The position numbers and the translations under genes are program-made. Positions 23,779-38,772 of a DNA stretch of 64,000 bases are shown here, in pieces. The stretch spans positions 24,657 to 88,656 of the forward strand of contig PDIM01000048.1 in assembly GCA_002811675.1 (NCBI GenBank). Direction: 5' to 3'. Origin of the DNA: Ichthyosporea sp. XGB-2017a (Eukaryota; Opisthokonta; Ichthyosporea). The notes beneath the pieces were generated by a model. That model had not been told where the DNA came from, did not search any database, and saw only the letters and a list, made by a program, of their open reading frames with translations. The stretch's first letter is position 1; each line of letters opens with the position of its first letter.

Positions 23779-23789
23779 ATCACTGCTCT

Positions 23790-23801
23790 TTATTTAATAA
23801 A
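23790..23801. terminator. bidirectional poly(A) element between COA7 and NOP16
   Basis: The stretch TTTATTTAATAAA gives AATAAA on the plus strand (23796-23801, for COA7) and on the minus strand (23790-23795, for NOP16). Confidence 0.5.
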
Positions 23802-23960
23802 GATTGTAATATATATAAAAAGGAAACTTGATCGTGTTGATGTCACTGGCGTCCCCCACCACTGATCTGTTCCTCTGAGTGATGATTTCCCTGTGTGTCT
23901 TGTCTTTTCTACCCAATCTAAACTCTTGCAGTTAGAGTATGCCCCCATTCCCAGTTCAAA

Positions 23961-24461
23961 CTACAGATATTTTGCAAACTTTTCAAACATTTTCTTGATC
24001 TGCTTGGGGGTCTTTTGCATGTAGTTCAACTTAAGATCTTTGCTCATAGCCTTGAAATCATCCCCATACTTTTCAGACATTTTTTTGACAAAATCTAACT
24101 GGCCGTCACTAGGATGCACTTCCCTCTGTACACCACACTTTGCCCTTTCTTCAAACTCTTTAATCAAAGCAGTTCTTTCTTGCTCTTGCTCCTCATTCAA
24201 CGACTCTACTGACTCCTTGGTCATAGATTCTTGACCTTTGATGCTGTTAAGTGTGCTGATATCACCGTTAGGATCAGCACACAAACCGAGCTTGACCATG
24301 TTTTGCTTCAGCGTCAAGGATTTATCCCATTGCTTTTTAACAGCTTCGTCTTCTATTCGGATTTTGTGATAAAATTTTGATCTTGAACTCTGGCCCTTCT
24401 TTGCTGGAGTCTTGGCCACCTTTGACCTCCTAGACTTTCTCTTTCTGATTGCGTTGGCCAT
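23961..24461 (-). CDS. NOP16: nucleolar protein 16
   Basis: Nop16 is a small nucleolar factor of 60S ribosomal subunit assembly. The 166-aa frame is intronless and highly basic. The N-terminus MANAIRKRKSRRSKVAKTPAKK is a nuclear/nucleolar targeting type sequence. Conserved features are VKKQWDKSLTLKQNMVKLGLCADPN and the C-terminal block YGDDFKAMSKDLKLNYMQKTPKQIKKMF, which aligns with the human GEDYKAMARDEKNYYQDTPKQI segment. Length is close to human (178 aa). Start is the first ATG at 24459-24461. Confidence 0.92.
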   Translation of the reverse strand: MANAIRKRKSRRSKVAKTPAKKGQSSRSKFYHKIRIEDEAVKKQWDKSLTLKQNMVKLGLCADPNGDISTLNSIKGQESMTKESVESLNEEQEQERTALIKEFEERAKCGVQREVHPSDGQLDFVKKMSEKYGDDFKAMSKDLKLNYMQKTPKQIKKMFEKFAKYL

Positions 24462-24840
24462 TGTTAATTGTTAAACTATTCCTTGTCCCCAGTGACACTA
24501 CCTAATCCAGATCTACTCGTATGGTGCGGTGTGTGCAAGGCAAGGGAGGGCACTTGTCTTACAGCCTTCCCCTAAGTACTTAAAATATAGCAAATAATAG
24601 AATAATATTAATGGAAATAATAATAACAATAGGATCAGCTGGCCACGTCCACCAATTCCAATTCCACATGGGCGCCCCTTCCCTTCCCTTGAAATTCTTA
24701 TTTCTTCTTCTCCTCTCATGTTGTGTGCCCATTCCATTCTTACACGACACCCTTTGCTAGCTTCTTTTTTTCCTCTTTGCATTATGGATTTATTGCTTTC
24801 TTGTTTACTGTGGAGCACACCTTTTTGGTGATGCTTATCA
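24462..24840. other. NOP16 upstream / VWA8 3' region
   Basis: Purine/pyrimidine-skewed sequence with no supportable gene; a 101-codon minus frame (24513-24818) has low-complexity composition. Confidence 0.4.
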
Positions 24841-27800
24841 TTAGTTCTTCAGCATCTTATTGGTAAATATCTCTTTGATAATCTTAGGCAGGTTTTTCGT
24901 GTCCATACATACAAAGCCTTTCCCGGTAGGAAGTCCCTTGCGCAGTCTAAAAAAAGAGTAATAGCACCCATTAGCACACCATCAACACAATCACCTTGTA
25001 TACATTTATATCAATTATACATACCTTGCCGCCTGGTTCCCAAGGGACCCAATAAATATAGCGAATGTATTGACATTTTCGTCGCTTTTCATAGCTTTGC
25101 CCATCGCCGATGGCGGAATACCGTAAATATCAAGGTTGGCGTCACTCAAAACAATTACAATTCGCTCGTCGCTTTTCTTTGCAGAAATATCCTTGATGGC
25201 TCGTTTGATTGCCTGAATATATAGTAAGAAATTATTATCTCCAAAATTAATACAATACATAAGAATAAGAGCAATCAATTTCAAACATTGGATTCGAAGC
25301 TTACCGGAAGTGTATGATCACCACTCATACAAAATTGGGAATGTGCATGAATTCTTTCCATCACATTCAAACGCTCTCGATTATTTGATGGCAACTGGTC
25401 TTCACTAACAAATGGAACACAGTCTGACTCTCCTGAATGACCAACGACTTCCACTTTGTATTTATCTTTCGATACGCCCTGAAAAGCTTCCAGCATCATA
25501 CACACAACCTCCATCATTCGTTCCAATCTTCTATCAGTGCCGTTGAATCTGTACATGCTGCCGCTGCAATCTACTACAAGTTTGATGCGTTTCGGTGAAT
25601 CTTGAATGGCACCAACTTCTGGTGGCTTGTCAATTCTCCGCTTGAAAATATTTCCTTCCCCAATAACTCCTTCCACTAACTTTCCTTCATCCAAGTCCCC
25701 TACTGTTTGGTTTTTGGCCCATACACGCTCATTCCCTTTAGCTTCAGCAGATTCCAATACCACCTTCAGCTCTTTTATCTCTTTGCGCACTCTGGAAGCA
25801 TACTGCTCATAAACAGAAGCATCATACTCACTCATGTTGATCTCTTTCAACCTCTGTTGGTATGCCTTCTGACCCATTTCCCTCGCTGCCGCTTTTACAT
25901 GATCAGGAACATCATCCTTCTCCCTCTGGGACAGCTGATGCACATCGTGACCAGCATCAAGACGGTATGGTCCACCTTTACCTCCTAGCCCAGCCGTATC
26001 GCGTCCCCCCGTCCCCCCAGCCCATGTGTTACCTCCGACATGGGGAGTATTATCAGGATCCACTTTTCCATGTTTAGGAGAACTAACTTCCTTTCCGCCT
26101 GCGGCCTCATACTCAACCCTTAAATTACTTTCGTCCATTTGCTCTCCTACCATCTTTCTCCACGCTCCCAAAGAATGTTCAAGTTCTCCAATGTCAGTTT
26201 CTATAATACGAACCCATCCAGCAGGGTCTATCAGTACAAGCTCCCCATTGCTCAAATCAAAGAGGTGCGTTGAGGAGGGGATGTGATTCTTGCCACGACC
26301 ACTGAGGTACTGAACACTGCTCGGTAATGTCAGTCTTCGAAAACTATGCCTCTTTAAATCGACAATTTCTACATGATTATCAAACGTTTCTTCGAATTCA
26401 CTTTTTCTTTTCGCGCTTTCAATGTACCAACTGTGAACAACATGTCGACCATCGCGCATCACAAGGCTTTTAAGGTTTTCCAGAGGACAGTTTTCTTCCA
26501 TTTTTGGAATGCTCAATCGGGTTATATCTATATTCTCAGAGCCAGACCTTTGGAACGTTTCCAGATCAGCGAAAGAAACAAGCGATGAGCCAATTCTTGA
26601 CTTGATGAGGCTGTCTGCATCGATATTCGTGCTATTGACTCTAGTCAAAAATGAATCTCGAGACTCATTTGAAAGCGACACGGCCGACATCCTCGCATTG
26701 TGGTTGTCTCCACTATCAGTAGCAATTTTGACAGGAACTATCACTCCACCATTGCCATGAAACATCGAGTTGCTACTTTCAAACTTAAGCAGATACTTGG
26801 AACCATCGGAGGAATGAATATAGGCTTTCTCGTCGTCAATCAAGTCAATAGAATCAACGGCAACATTGTCTGGTAAGTCGATGCGATTCACATTTCTACT
26901 GATTATATTTAACTCGGCGATGAACGATTCGCCGGGTTTAAACACAAACAGCGAATGGGGACTTCCGGGTTTTGTACCTGCTACTTTCACAGAAGCTTCC
27001 TTGGGTTGGTTTCCTCGCTGAGACAAGAAGCTATTTGTAAATCTTTCCTGCACTCTTGCAAATGCTCCGGAAAACATTTTTCCCATTTGCAGCAGCTCAA
27101 TCTCACTCTTCCATGGTTTCGCCAACAAAAGGTGACCATCGCTTTCATCATATATGGCAATTGTGGTATTGCTCTTGTCTCCATCTTCTACAGAGAACAT
27201 CTTCACATTTCGCTGCTCACCAAATGTTAGGTAGGAAAAAAAATCACCCAACTTCAACGTTTCTACTTTCATATGGTTTTCATCAACCATATGCAAAATA
27301 TATTCATGGTTTGCGGCCTCCCTTGAAAGAATAGCAAATCCTTTATCCGATAAGTTGCTAAGCAAAAGAAAAAAGAAGTTTCATTTCGAATTAGTACAAT
27401 TGAATGGATTTGCAACAAACGGTTCAACGTGCGCATAGAAGATACCTGCAAGTCGCCAAAATTTGACCGCGCCGTGACAACGACAGTCGCCAATTGTATT
27501 TTTCTTCCTGAAATTCCATTGAACGGGTTTCGTTTCGCAAGAGATCCGATTGATGAGGCAGACCAAGTAACCATGGACCTTCACATTTAAACTTTGAACG
27601 CGAAACGCCATATGTTTGATAATTTTCTGAATCCAAAAGCCACCTTGAAATCATTTGAGGAGCTGGTAATGTTTCCCTACACAGTGCACATTTTTGAACG
27701 TTTCATTAGAACGCCGTAAGATTTATTAAATCATACGCTTGATAATGACTATACAATACTACAACTTACTCTGCCGATAATGATACATTATTCGCATTTG

Positions 27801-30800
27801 CATTCACAGGGATTCCATGTCTCAGTAATGTACTCATTAAAAGCTCTGATACATCTTTTTCATAAGAATCAAAATCAAATACATTCCTCAAAACACTTCC
27901 AATACCCTCATTAGGATATTCCTGAATGGCAAAATTATAACAAAGACATAGACTTATAAATAACAAACACAACAAAGATAATTACACGCAACATTTTCTA
28001 CTAATCGCTCTACTCACCTCCAAATGCTTTACTACGTTCACAAGTTCCCTGGTGGAGTAAGGATATGTAATCAACCCTTCATCGACCATAACGCGAAGAT
28101 CTTTGAACGCGCCGGCAAGGCGCAATAAAACGTCTTCCGAAACTGATGGGCCATATTTTCGCAACATTGCAAGCTCAGACTTTTGGTCAGGATTATCTAT
28201 TGCATGAGAACTGAATACATCGCCAAGAGCAGAAAAAAAATCGCTTCCTAGGAAAGGAAACCCCGGCCTATTTGCCAATACGAACAATCGAAAGTCGGGA
28301 TGCATTACCAATTCTTTATCAGCAACATTTCCCAATGCTTCCCATGAAGATGACGATGGCATATCAGAAATATTGACTTTTGAGTTTGGTGGAACAATAC
28401 GCCTGCCGTCGGAAAGCAGCATTTCTTGGTTTTCTACAAGCGTCTTCAAAACGCAAGTAACGTGGGGACTTACTTTGTCAGCTTCATCAATAACCAGGAC
28501 ACGGCCATATTTCACAGCTTTTACAAGCGGACTATCTTCATAAACAATCACACCACCCTGAACTGATGGTTGTAGAGTTAGCGACTGAACAGTAGTATCC
28601 CTATGAAGCTGCAAATACTCTCTTGGTCTATCCATAAGCTGAAGAAACCTGTCTACAACTTTGTTTTTACCAACCCCTTGGTTTCCTACCAGAAGGAGGT
28701 GTTCGTTCATAACATAGTCTTTGAGCATATCTTGCATAACGCGAGTGTGTTTTGGATTGTCATAGAACACTATATCTGGAACTTGGACTCGGTTCTCGGG
28801 TTCGTAAACAGGTGCTTTGATGTTACCAATCTCAAGCATTTTCCCAGAATCAGGATGGTTCACATATTTCCACTCAAGGGTTTCATTCGTGCTGCCATTC
28901 CCCAACTCGATTCCAGAATCCGCAAACACTTTGTGCAAGCTATCCCTTGCCAGGCTTGGCAAAAAGCTTGATAAGCAAGCTTTTTGTATAATATCCGCAA
29001 GGCCGGTGTCCGGGAAAAGGGACAGATATTTCCCTATGCGCAGCAATTGTCGAGTTGACAAAGTCGCAGCTAAAGACAGCATTGAATGATCAGACGCCTT
29101 GCGCAATTCATGAGCACACCTTAAAAGTGTCTCTAGTTTTTCTTTTGGAATCCCAGGAACAACTCCTTCCAGGACAGCGCGTTCTTCTCTAAGATGCAAA
29201 GGACGCAAGTAGTGGAAGTTAAACATTGACATCACTTCCGAACTAAGCCATTCACCCGTCTTACCCTTAGCCGGTGGCTCCGCCAGCGCCACGAGGCGAA
29301 AATTTGGGTGAATGCAATATATACCTCTAGAAAATAGCCCATCTTGATCTAAGCCCAGCTTCATTTTCATTGAATCGAAAACGGGACTCGATACCAGGCG
29401 AGAGCCGTCATTCAGAGTCAATTCTCTATCCTGAACCAGCCTTTGAAGCACCGACAAGGTTCCATTATTCAGGCGATGCACACCATCCATGATCACCAAA
29501 TTACCCTCAAGGGCTGCTTTAACCAACCTCGATGCCTTCCAGATGGTATCCCCATTACTCAACGTGGTTCTCTGCTGCACAAGGTCCCTTGAAGTCATAT
29601 CCTGGTAACAGGTGAAGACTTCTGTTTTGTATTTAAGTAGCGACGCAAATTCTTCAACAAGAGCACTCTTTCCTACACCTTTCTCCCCCACAACACAAAA
29701 GTCTCCTACTTTGTGTGACTGCAAAAGAGAAGACATTGCTTCTTCGTGGAATTGCGCATAAACAAATACTTTGGACTTTACCCTTTCAAATACCCCCCCC
29801 TTAAGTACAACCTGCTCCTGATTTCCACTTTTCATCTCGCTCAGCGTCAATTTTGCTTCTGGATACATCCCCTCATTTGACACAACGTATTCGATACATT
29901 TCCTCTCGGTTTGATAGTGGGTGCCTTTGGTGGCACTGATTTCAAATTTCTTTAAAGTCTCCGTAATTAGTTTCGCATCTTCTTCTTCGCAAAGCATTCG
30001 GTACGGATAAATCGTCTCGAAAACTTCTTTGACCGATGCACTCGGAAACGAATTCAAAACCTCAATAATCTTTGATATAGACTCCACAGGAAACGGAGGA
30101 ACTGTAATCCCACTTGCATCATCTTCAAACGCTTTGATTGTCAAAGATGCCGATACAACATTTTCTACAGTCTTTTTAGGAACAGCCGGAAAGCTATTTG
30201 CCAAGGCGCTGACGTAGAAATCATAATCGAGAGCTCTGATGTCTCTTCCTTGAAAACGCGAACGCAGCGGGGGATCCAGAGGATTTCCCGCAAAATGTGG
30301 AACAGGAAGACCTAAAGCTATCACACGGAAGTCTTCATGTACACGCACTAGATTCATAGCATTCAATTCATCACGACTATGATCCTTAAGCAAGGTATCA
30401 AATTTAGCAGGCGCCATCAGAAATCGTCCATCTTCCAGCATCATTTCTCTATTTTCCAAAAGATTGTTCAAGACAGGAAGAACATTTCTTTCTGCCTTTT
30501 CAATTCCATCCAGTATTAAAACTCGACCGTTCACTGCAGCTCTAACTGCGCATTGATCGACGTAATACGCACTTCCATTCTTGATTTCCCTACGCTGTTT
30601 CAAATCGGACTCTGTGGTATCCCTAGACAAGGCGACGTATTCAACTTCACGCTTGGTAATTTCGCAATATTTCATTGCCAAGCTTCGCCGAAGGGGACCG
30701 GGACTTCCAATCAGAAAAATATCCTGACCAAGTTTATCCTTTTGAAGCATCCATTGAAAGTGACGCAGTGGAGTATTCTGTTCGTGGAGATAAGCATATG

Positions 30801-31014
30801 GGCCTTCTGGTTTCAAAGAAGGGATTAACTCTGGCTTATGAGCCTGCCGAAGGGCTTTTTCGACAGAACCAATTTTAATAACACCAGGTGACTGAGAACA
30901 GAAAGATCTCTTATGCCTCAAAAAGGATCCCCGCGTCAACAACCCATAAAGGTCACAACGATACAAAGAGGAGATGCGGCCCATCCTTCCGGTCACACAC
31001 CCCCGTCCAAGCAT
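24841..31014 (-). CDS. VWA8: von Willebrand factor A domain-containing protein 8, mitochondrial AAA+ ATPase
   Basis: VWA8 is a mitochondrial dynein-like AAA+ ATPase with a C-terminal VWA domain. Six exons: 28018-31014, 27770-27921, 27446-27676, 25305-27357, 25025-25212, 24841-24946, with introns of 96, 93, 88, 92 and 78 nt, all in phase. The product is 1,908 aa, against 1,905 in human. The N-terminus (Arg/Ser/Leu-rich, no acids for 40 residues) is a mitochondrial presequence. ATPase modules: a degenerate loop GSPGPLRRSL, GEKGVGKSAL, and GNQGVGKNKVVDRFLQL with VLVIDEADK. A divergent beta-rich middle follows, then HVGGNTWAGGTGGRDTAGLG, and the VWA domain with the MIDAS motif DCSGSMYRF, GDHTLP and VIVLSDANL. 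The last exon ends FTNKMLKN. Very secure. Confidence 0.97.
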
Positions 31015-31667
31015 TCCCCTGCTAGTCCGTGATCACGCAGCCCAACACCAACCCAGCTATAAACTATTTGCACCTTCGCTTCCAAATACACAAAGGAAAG
31101 CTTGCTCGACCCAAGTGCCAATGGGGATGCGCTACAATCACAACACTCCAATGTTCTTCACAGCTCCTCATAGTGTACACAATTCAGGAATAGCACTATT
31201 AGAGCGGGGACCATCAGCTGGTCCACTCACCATAATGTACGCACACGGCATTGGCTGAAAGGTTTGGCAGTTGCCAAATACTATTTGCTCTGTGCAGGTA
31301 ACTCTTCTACATAGCGAGTTGCTCTTGCCTTCTGTGGTCCCCATGCCGAAGACACTTCACTAATGCTGTTGATGAGCGCTATAAACTGCTATATCTTTAA
31401 ACTTTATTATTGTGTGCTTTTTGACGTCTTTGTCATTACTTAAATTACAATTACAACTGTGTGCATAAGGATACCCAGGTGAGAACTTAAATAACAACAA
31501 AATACAAATCTCTCAAAACCCAGCTCCATACTTTCTTCTTATCAACCTGCAGGAGAAAAAAATCCAGAGCATACTTCTGCTAAAATCCCACTTCCAGCTG
31601 TACAAAAGTAGTAACAAACGCAAAGCCTGTTGCCCAACTTACCGGAAGTGAGAACAAACTCAAACGT
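31015..31667. other. VWA8 promoter and DDX3 3' region
   Basis: The VWA8 upstream side is mixed sequence. Minus AATAAA at about 31404-31409 is a candidate poly(A) signal for DDX3, 260 nt past its stop. No gene seen. Confidence 0.45.
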
Positions 31668-33774
<2,107 letters not shown>

Positions 33775-35193
33775 AGATAAAAATAAAAACTGGGACAACT
33801 TAAAGTCCACGAAAAAACTACTTTCTTCTTAGAAAAAAAAAGACAAAAAAAAAACCAAAGAATACCACACAAAAAGCAAGAGCTCAAATCAAATCCACTC
33901 AAAATATTCTAATCACACACTCGAGTAAAGCAGTCAATTAGAGGTAGTTTAAGTTTCTGGAGATTCACACACTTGTCCTAGGCCAGTATACAAATATCAA
34001 TAACAGTCAATGTTGATTCAATAACAATAAATCCAAATCTAACATTATAATATCTGCCCCCCCCCCAGCTTGTCCCTCGGCCTGGAAAGGGGGTAGCTAG
34101 TACGCGGCCACTCGATCATCACCCTCCCCTCCTCTACTGGACTCCCCATACTAATATTATTGAGGCCCGGGACCAGTCCAATATGAAGATAATCATAATT
34201 ATTCCTACTCTATGGAAAGGCCAATACATAAGGCCACTCAAATAGCAGTCCAGAGCACGAGGGCTATCCCATACTGAACTCTACTGAACTTGGTCCATGC
34301 ATGGTCGACACAGCTCTAGCTAGAGAGTAGACTACAGTAGAGTAGAGCTGCCGGGCCATAATTATAGTATTTTTTAGTTTCAAATTCCTTTACTGGAATG
34401 TTACTCTCGGGAATCCCAACTGTTATGTTGATGCCCGATGCTCCTACTAATAAATAAAGGCTGACTGCCTGCTATGTCCTTTTTGCCAGAAAGCTATGAC
34501 CTTTACATTTCAGTCTCCCTTTTCGAGTCCTCAACAGTAACAAAGGCTACTAGAATAAATAAGAGAATGACAATACTTTTTCAATCGAGCCTACACGACT
34601 ACACATTTTTTGCTTTTTAACTATAAGTGGGGGTTTATCAAAATTCCAAAAGCATGAATCACTTAAGCTCTTCAAACTTTTATTCCCATAAAGTTAATGG
34701 CAACACTATTCAATTTGACAACGTGTGCTCAGTTCACAAGTTATAAAGCGAAGTTCTCTTGCGCTTCTGCAGCTATCTTCGCATTGCTCTCTCGGTATAT
34801 ATGTTTATATTTTCTTCTAAACGCCAGTGCAATGATATTCAAGTCCTATTCATAATAAGCCGAGATAACTCGACTCGCTCGGAATTATCGACCAAAGCAG
34901 ATAATACAAGTAACACATATTTATGTGCGACTCCAGTGCCGATGACAATAGCTCCGCATGGGCCCTTCACATGCCTCGGTGGGATGAGTGAGTCTAACAT
35001 GAGCCATCAATGGTCGGTGTCCATTCAATGTCTTTGGTAGTTCTTGTTGGTTCCTCCTCTATACATCACTGTGCCATGGTACATATAACATATCTCGATA
35101 GCAGCAGCTGATTCATCAATGAAATAATTACTGTAATAATTTAGCAATTATTAACCCGCGTTGATAGAAATTATTTTACAAAATAAATTGTAG
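33775..35193. other. divergent intergenic region between DDX3 and the NDRG gene
   Basis: About 1.4 kb. An A-rich tract lies just upstream of DDX3 (33830-33860), followed by a C-run at 34061-34068, G/C-richer sequence with GATCAT (34111) and AT-rich sequence. A 93-codon plus frame (34759-35040) is not convincing, although the 5' exon of the NDRG gene should lie somewhere here. Confidence 0.45.
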
Positions 35194-36520
35194 TGTTTGC
35201 GGTCGCCTTGATAATATTCGGTACTCGGGGTGTTTGCTGTGCAGATTGGGATTTATTTCAAGAAATGTTTGGAAATATGTGTGACGAAAAGCATCTTGTG
35301 GAGTTGAAAGGCATAGGGACTGATTGCTCTTTTTCTAATGCCGCCGAGGAACGGGTACAGGGGCTTTCAGCCACCGATGAATGCCATTTTGTTACAACAG
35401 CTCTTGGAAACTGTCGCGTGTATGTGCAGGGTGATAAATCAAAAAAGGCGCTGCTGACCTTTCACGATATTGGCACCACTTTTGAAACATGCTTCACTGG
35501 TTTCTTTGGATTTCCTCTCACTAGCCAGCTACTCGATCTTTACTGTGTCTATAATATATGCGCCCCAGGTCATCATCCTCTTGGAGCTGATATCCACAAA
35601 GGGGAAAGTTATTCTCAAACAACCGAAGTATATGCATCATTTACTCTGTGGGATCTTGCTTCTGTAGTGACTGATGTGACGGAGTATTTTAATCTTACCC
35701 GTGTGCTTTTGTTTGGTGTAGGAGCTGGTGCTGATGTTTTGTTGCGGTATGCGATTAAGAATGATAAAAAAGTGAGGGGAATAATCCTCATTGGAGGGGA
35801 TCCATGTAGAGCGTGCTATTCTGAATGGGGCTATTTTAAGGTAAGCACATAATGGCGCTTGTAGGATGATATTGAATGATTCATAGTAATTAAATTTATT
35901 GCTGCCTTGTGAAGGGAGGGATTTTGCAAATGAAAGCCTTGGGTGTGAATGAGTTGGCGGTTAATCAATTCATGTTCAGATTTTTGGGTTCTTATTGCAT
36001 TGAGAACAACATTGACATTGCCAATAGCTGCAAGGCTGACATCAAAAGCACATTGAGCAATTCTGTGTCTAGTGCATGTGAGTATTTTAGTGTCAATGTA
36101 TTGGTTTTTTGTTAACTTGTATTTCTAACATTTCTGCAGGCAATTATGTGGAAGCGGAAATTGCCAGAGACGATATATCGAATGAACTGTCTTCCCTGAG
36201 TTGCAGAATGTTGCTTTTAGCTGGAGCCCAATCCCCATTTTATCAGGCGTCTTTGAAGATCAAGACACAGCTGAAGCCAGAGCAAGTTTCGTGGATAAAG
36301 GTATGTTTTTTCTTTCATTTTGGAACTAAATGAAGTTTGTCAAGCAAGGAAAAGAAACTGCTTACTAATCCTTATGAAAAAAATATAGGTCAGTGAAGCT
36401 GGTATGTTTGTCCATGAAGAACAGCCCGCCAAAGCTTTTACTGCAATCAAGCTATTTCTAGAGTCTGTTGCTGGGGATAGCACAGAAGTCCACGCTCTAA
36501 GGAAAATGAGGGCTTCGTAG
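35194..36520 (+). CDS. NDRG-family alpha/beta-hydrolase-like protein (5' exon unresolved)
   Basis: NDRG proteins have an alpha/beta-hydrolase fold without the catalytic triad and act in stress and differentiation signalling. Coding exons: 35194-35840, 35915-36077, 36140-36300 and 36389-36520, all in phase. Family blocks: KKALLTFHDIGTTFETCFTGFF, CVYNICAPGHHPLGADI, LTRVLLFGVGAGADVLLRYAI, GIILIGGDPC, then LSCRMLLLAGAQSP and EAGMFVHEEQPAKAFTAIKLFLESV. The first exon begins directly after an acceptor-like TTGTAG, and no in-frame ATG precedes MFGNMC (35265), so an upstream exon is likely. The hydrophobic FAVALIIFG...CCA stretch ahead of it resembles a signal peptide, unusual for the mainly cytosolic family. 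Confidence 0.88.
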
Positions 36521-36640
36521 CCCGTAGGTACGCATAAAGGCTTTGACCGAACTCCCAGCGTCTTTTATTTAAATACCTTTTGGCTCAACATAGAGACTAT
36601 CTCTTTCTTCACCCTCCCAGGCACGTCCTTTTTTAACTTA

Positions 36641-37891
36641 TTACATTGAAAATTCCCTGGTGAAATCATATTCGATTGTGGGAATGACAGACTGAACAAA
36701 TTTTAGAAAAACCATTAAATACATGTGAACTCCAAAGTCATTATTTCCCGAACTCTCAACGTTTTGAAGAATCTTTTTCATTACATTCGCGTGTCTACAC
36801 GGATGAATTGATGCCATATTCAGAGGAAGATGTGGATGGGCTTCTATAGTGACAGTTTTCTTAGCATGATCCGCACTTAAATCTTCAAACATCTGCTTAA
36901 CTTCTAAAGGCTCAGAATTCTAGTGAAAATCGCACAAATAAATATGTTAGCACCCATGACTGAAGTTGCCATTACGAACAAAGTCACTTACTTCATTGTA
37001 TCCAAACAGCCACAGTCTTGGAGTTTGATAATATTTGTCATATGTGATGGATAAATCATAAGTTCTCGTTTTAAGAATGTTGTCGTCTTTCTTAGAAGAA
37101 GGCTCAGCGGTAACCAAGGCCCCCTAAGAGTTAAAAAAAAGAAAAAAAAAAACAGCCCAACAATAAATCAGCATATAGTCAAGCTATAAATCAATTCAAG
37201 ATTCCCTCTATTCGCACTTACAGCGTCGTCTTCTACGAGATTTTCATCTTCGAAATCGTCAATATCCGGGATTGACTCTGCATCACTATCTTCGTTATTC
37301 CCTTCAGGCTCATCATTTTGAATGTCAACGTTTTTACTAATAGACATTTCTGACACAATTTCTTCCAGTTCATCAGTTTTCCCAGAGGTAGCTCCTTCTA
37401 AAAATTCAAAAAATACAAGTTAATCGACGTTCCACCCATTACACCCACAGTACATATCTTATACTTCGAAAGCAAGTTACTTACCATCTGTGTGGTAAGT
37501 TTCAATCCAGCCATCATCGTCATTTTCGTCAACTGCCCCCGCAACTGTACGCTCTGCCGAATCCGCATAAATCTGTTTCACTCTTTTAAAGCAAGGAACA
37601 TTACGAGTTGTCAGAAACTGTTTATCTGGCGGAAGGTAAGGACGCCTCTGTTTTTCTTCACCACTTTCCCTGTACATATTACTTATTTAGTCATTGCCTC
37701 CTTTGCAAACAAAAAAAAATAAAAAGTTCCATAAAGTTTCATACTCACCATGTCCATGTGGGACACCTGTACACCAAAAAATCCCCAGCCACCACAAACT
37801 CTTCTGGTGTCAGAACCCCCGTTTCCCTGAACTTTGAATTCTTCAAAACTGGAGTGATAGACTCCCCAATAGAATGAAGAAAGCTTTGCAT
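36641..37891 (-). CDS. ATG3: autophagy-related E2-like conjugating enzyme ATG3
   Basis: ATG3 transfers ATG8/LC3 from ATG7 to phosphatidylethanolamine. Five exons: 37749-37891, 37485-37669, 37222-37397, 36992-37123 and 36641-36919, with introns of 79, 87, 98 and 72 nt; every phase agrees, giving 304 aa (human 314). Blocks seen: the N-terminal helix [53 protein letters not shown], the acidic flexible region [14 protein letters not shown] through [35 protein letters not shown], and the active-site Cys in [13 protein letters not shown]. It ends YDFTREFSM, like human YDYTRHFTM. Convergent with the NDRG gene 120 nt away. Secure. Confidence 0.97.
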
Positions 37892-37992
37892 GTTTAAGAT
37901 GCTATTTAAAAACTAAAGTGAAGGCAGAAAGTAATTTCACTTTCAAAAATCGATTCAAGAAGTAGAAGCAACACTACAGTGTGAAATGTCCA

Positions 37993-38344
37993 GATGGATA
38001 CTAAGCCCAAAATCTATACTGTGAAAAGAAGGGTGGCTAAGATGTATACAAGAAGTGCGGCACCAGTAAATCAAAATCTAAGACAGCAACTAACTAACTC
38101 CTCACAGATATTCTCACCAGTAGTAGTCTATACCCAATGCAGATGTACAAATGTGAACCCCAATACAGCACACACACACAGCTTAAATCTACAAATCCAA
38201 GTCTGAGCTTGAACTAGAGCTACCTGCAATGGTCACTGGCTCTAATTGTTTTGTAATTTGGAAATGAGGCCCCAAACACACACAGCTTGATAATAATACT
38301 ATGATCAAAGGAAGATCTTGTAATAACCCTAATAACCCCTGCGG
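37993..38344 (+). repeat. left copy of a duplication flanking the gap
   Basis: 352 nt almost identical to 38445-38772. It carries a 32-nt insertion after CTCCTCACAG and lacks an 8-nt TATAAGCT insertion relative to the right copy. It ends exactly at the N run. Confidence 0.95.
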
Positions 38345-38444
38345 NNNNNNNNNNNNNNNNNNNNNNNNNNNNNNNNNNNNNNNNNNNNNNNNNNNNNNNN
38401 NNNNNNNNNNNNNNNNNNNNNNNNNNNNNNNNNNNNNNNNNNNN
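38345..38444. other. 100-N assembly gap
   Basis: Exactly 100 N, a conventional placeholder for a gap of unknown size. Confidence 0.99.
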
Positions 38445-38772
38445 GATGGATACTAAGCCCAAAATCTATACTGTGAAAAGAAGGGTGGCTAAGATGTATA
38501 CAAGAAGTGCGGCACCAGTAAATCAAAATCTAAGACAGCAACTAACTAACTCCTCACAGCAGATGTACAATTGTGAACCCCAATACAGCACACACACACA
38601 GCTTAAATCTACAAATCCAAGTCTGAGCTTGAACTAGAGCTACCTGCAATTATAAGCTGGTCACTGGCTCTAATTGTTTTGTAATTTGGAAATGAGGCCC
38701 CAAACACACACAGCTTGATAATAATACTATGATCAAAGGAAGATCTTGTAATAACCCTAATAACCCCTGCGG
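38445..38772 (+). repeat. right copy of the duplication flanking the gap
   Basis: 328 nt that begins immediately after the N run with the same GATGGATACT as the left copy and ends at the same CCCCTGCGG. Confidence 0.95.

Noticed and set aside
34759-35040. 93-codon plus frame upstream of the NDRG gene
   Set aside because: No donor in the right phase that I can defend and no family resemblance.
37994-38206. Short frame MDTKPKIYTV... present on both sides of the gap
   Set aside because: Only 38 codons are shared before a 32-nt indel changes the frame; no homology and no gene context.
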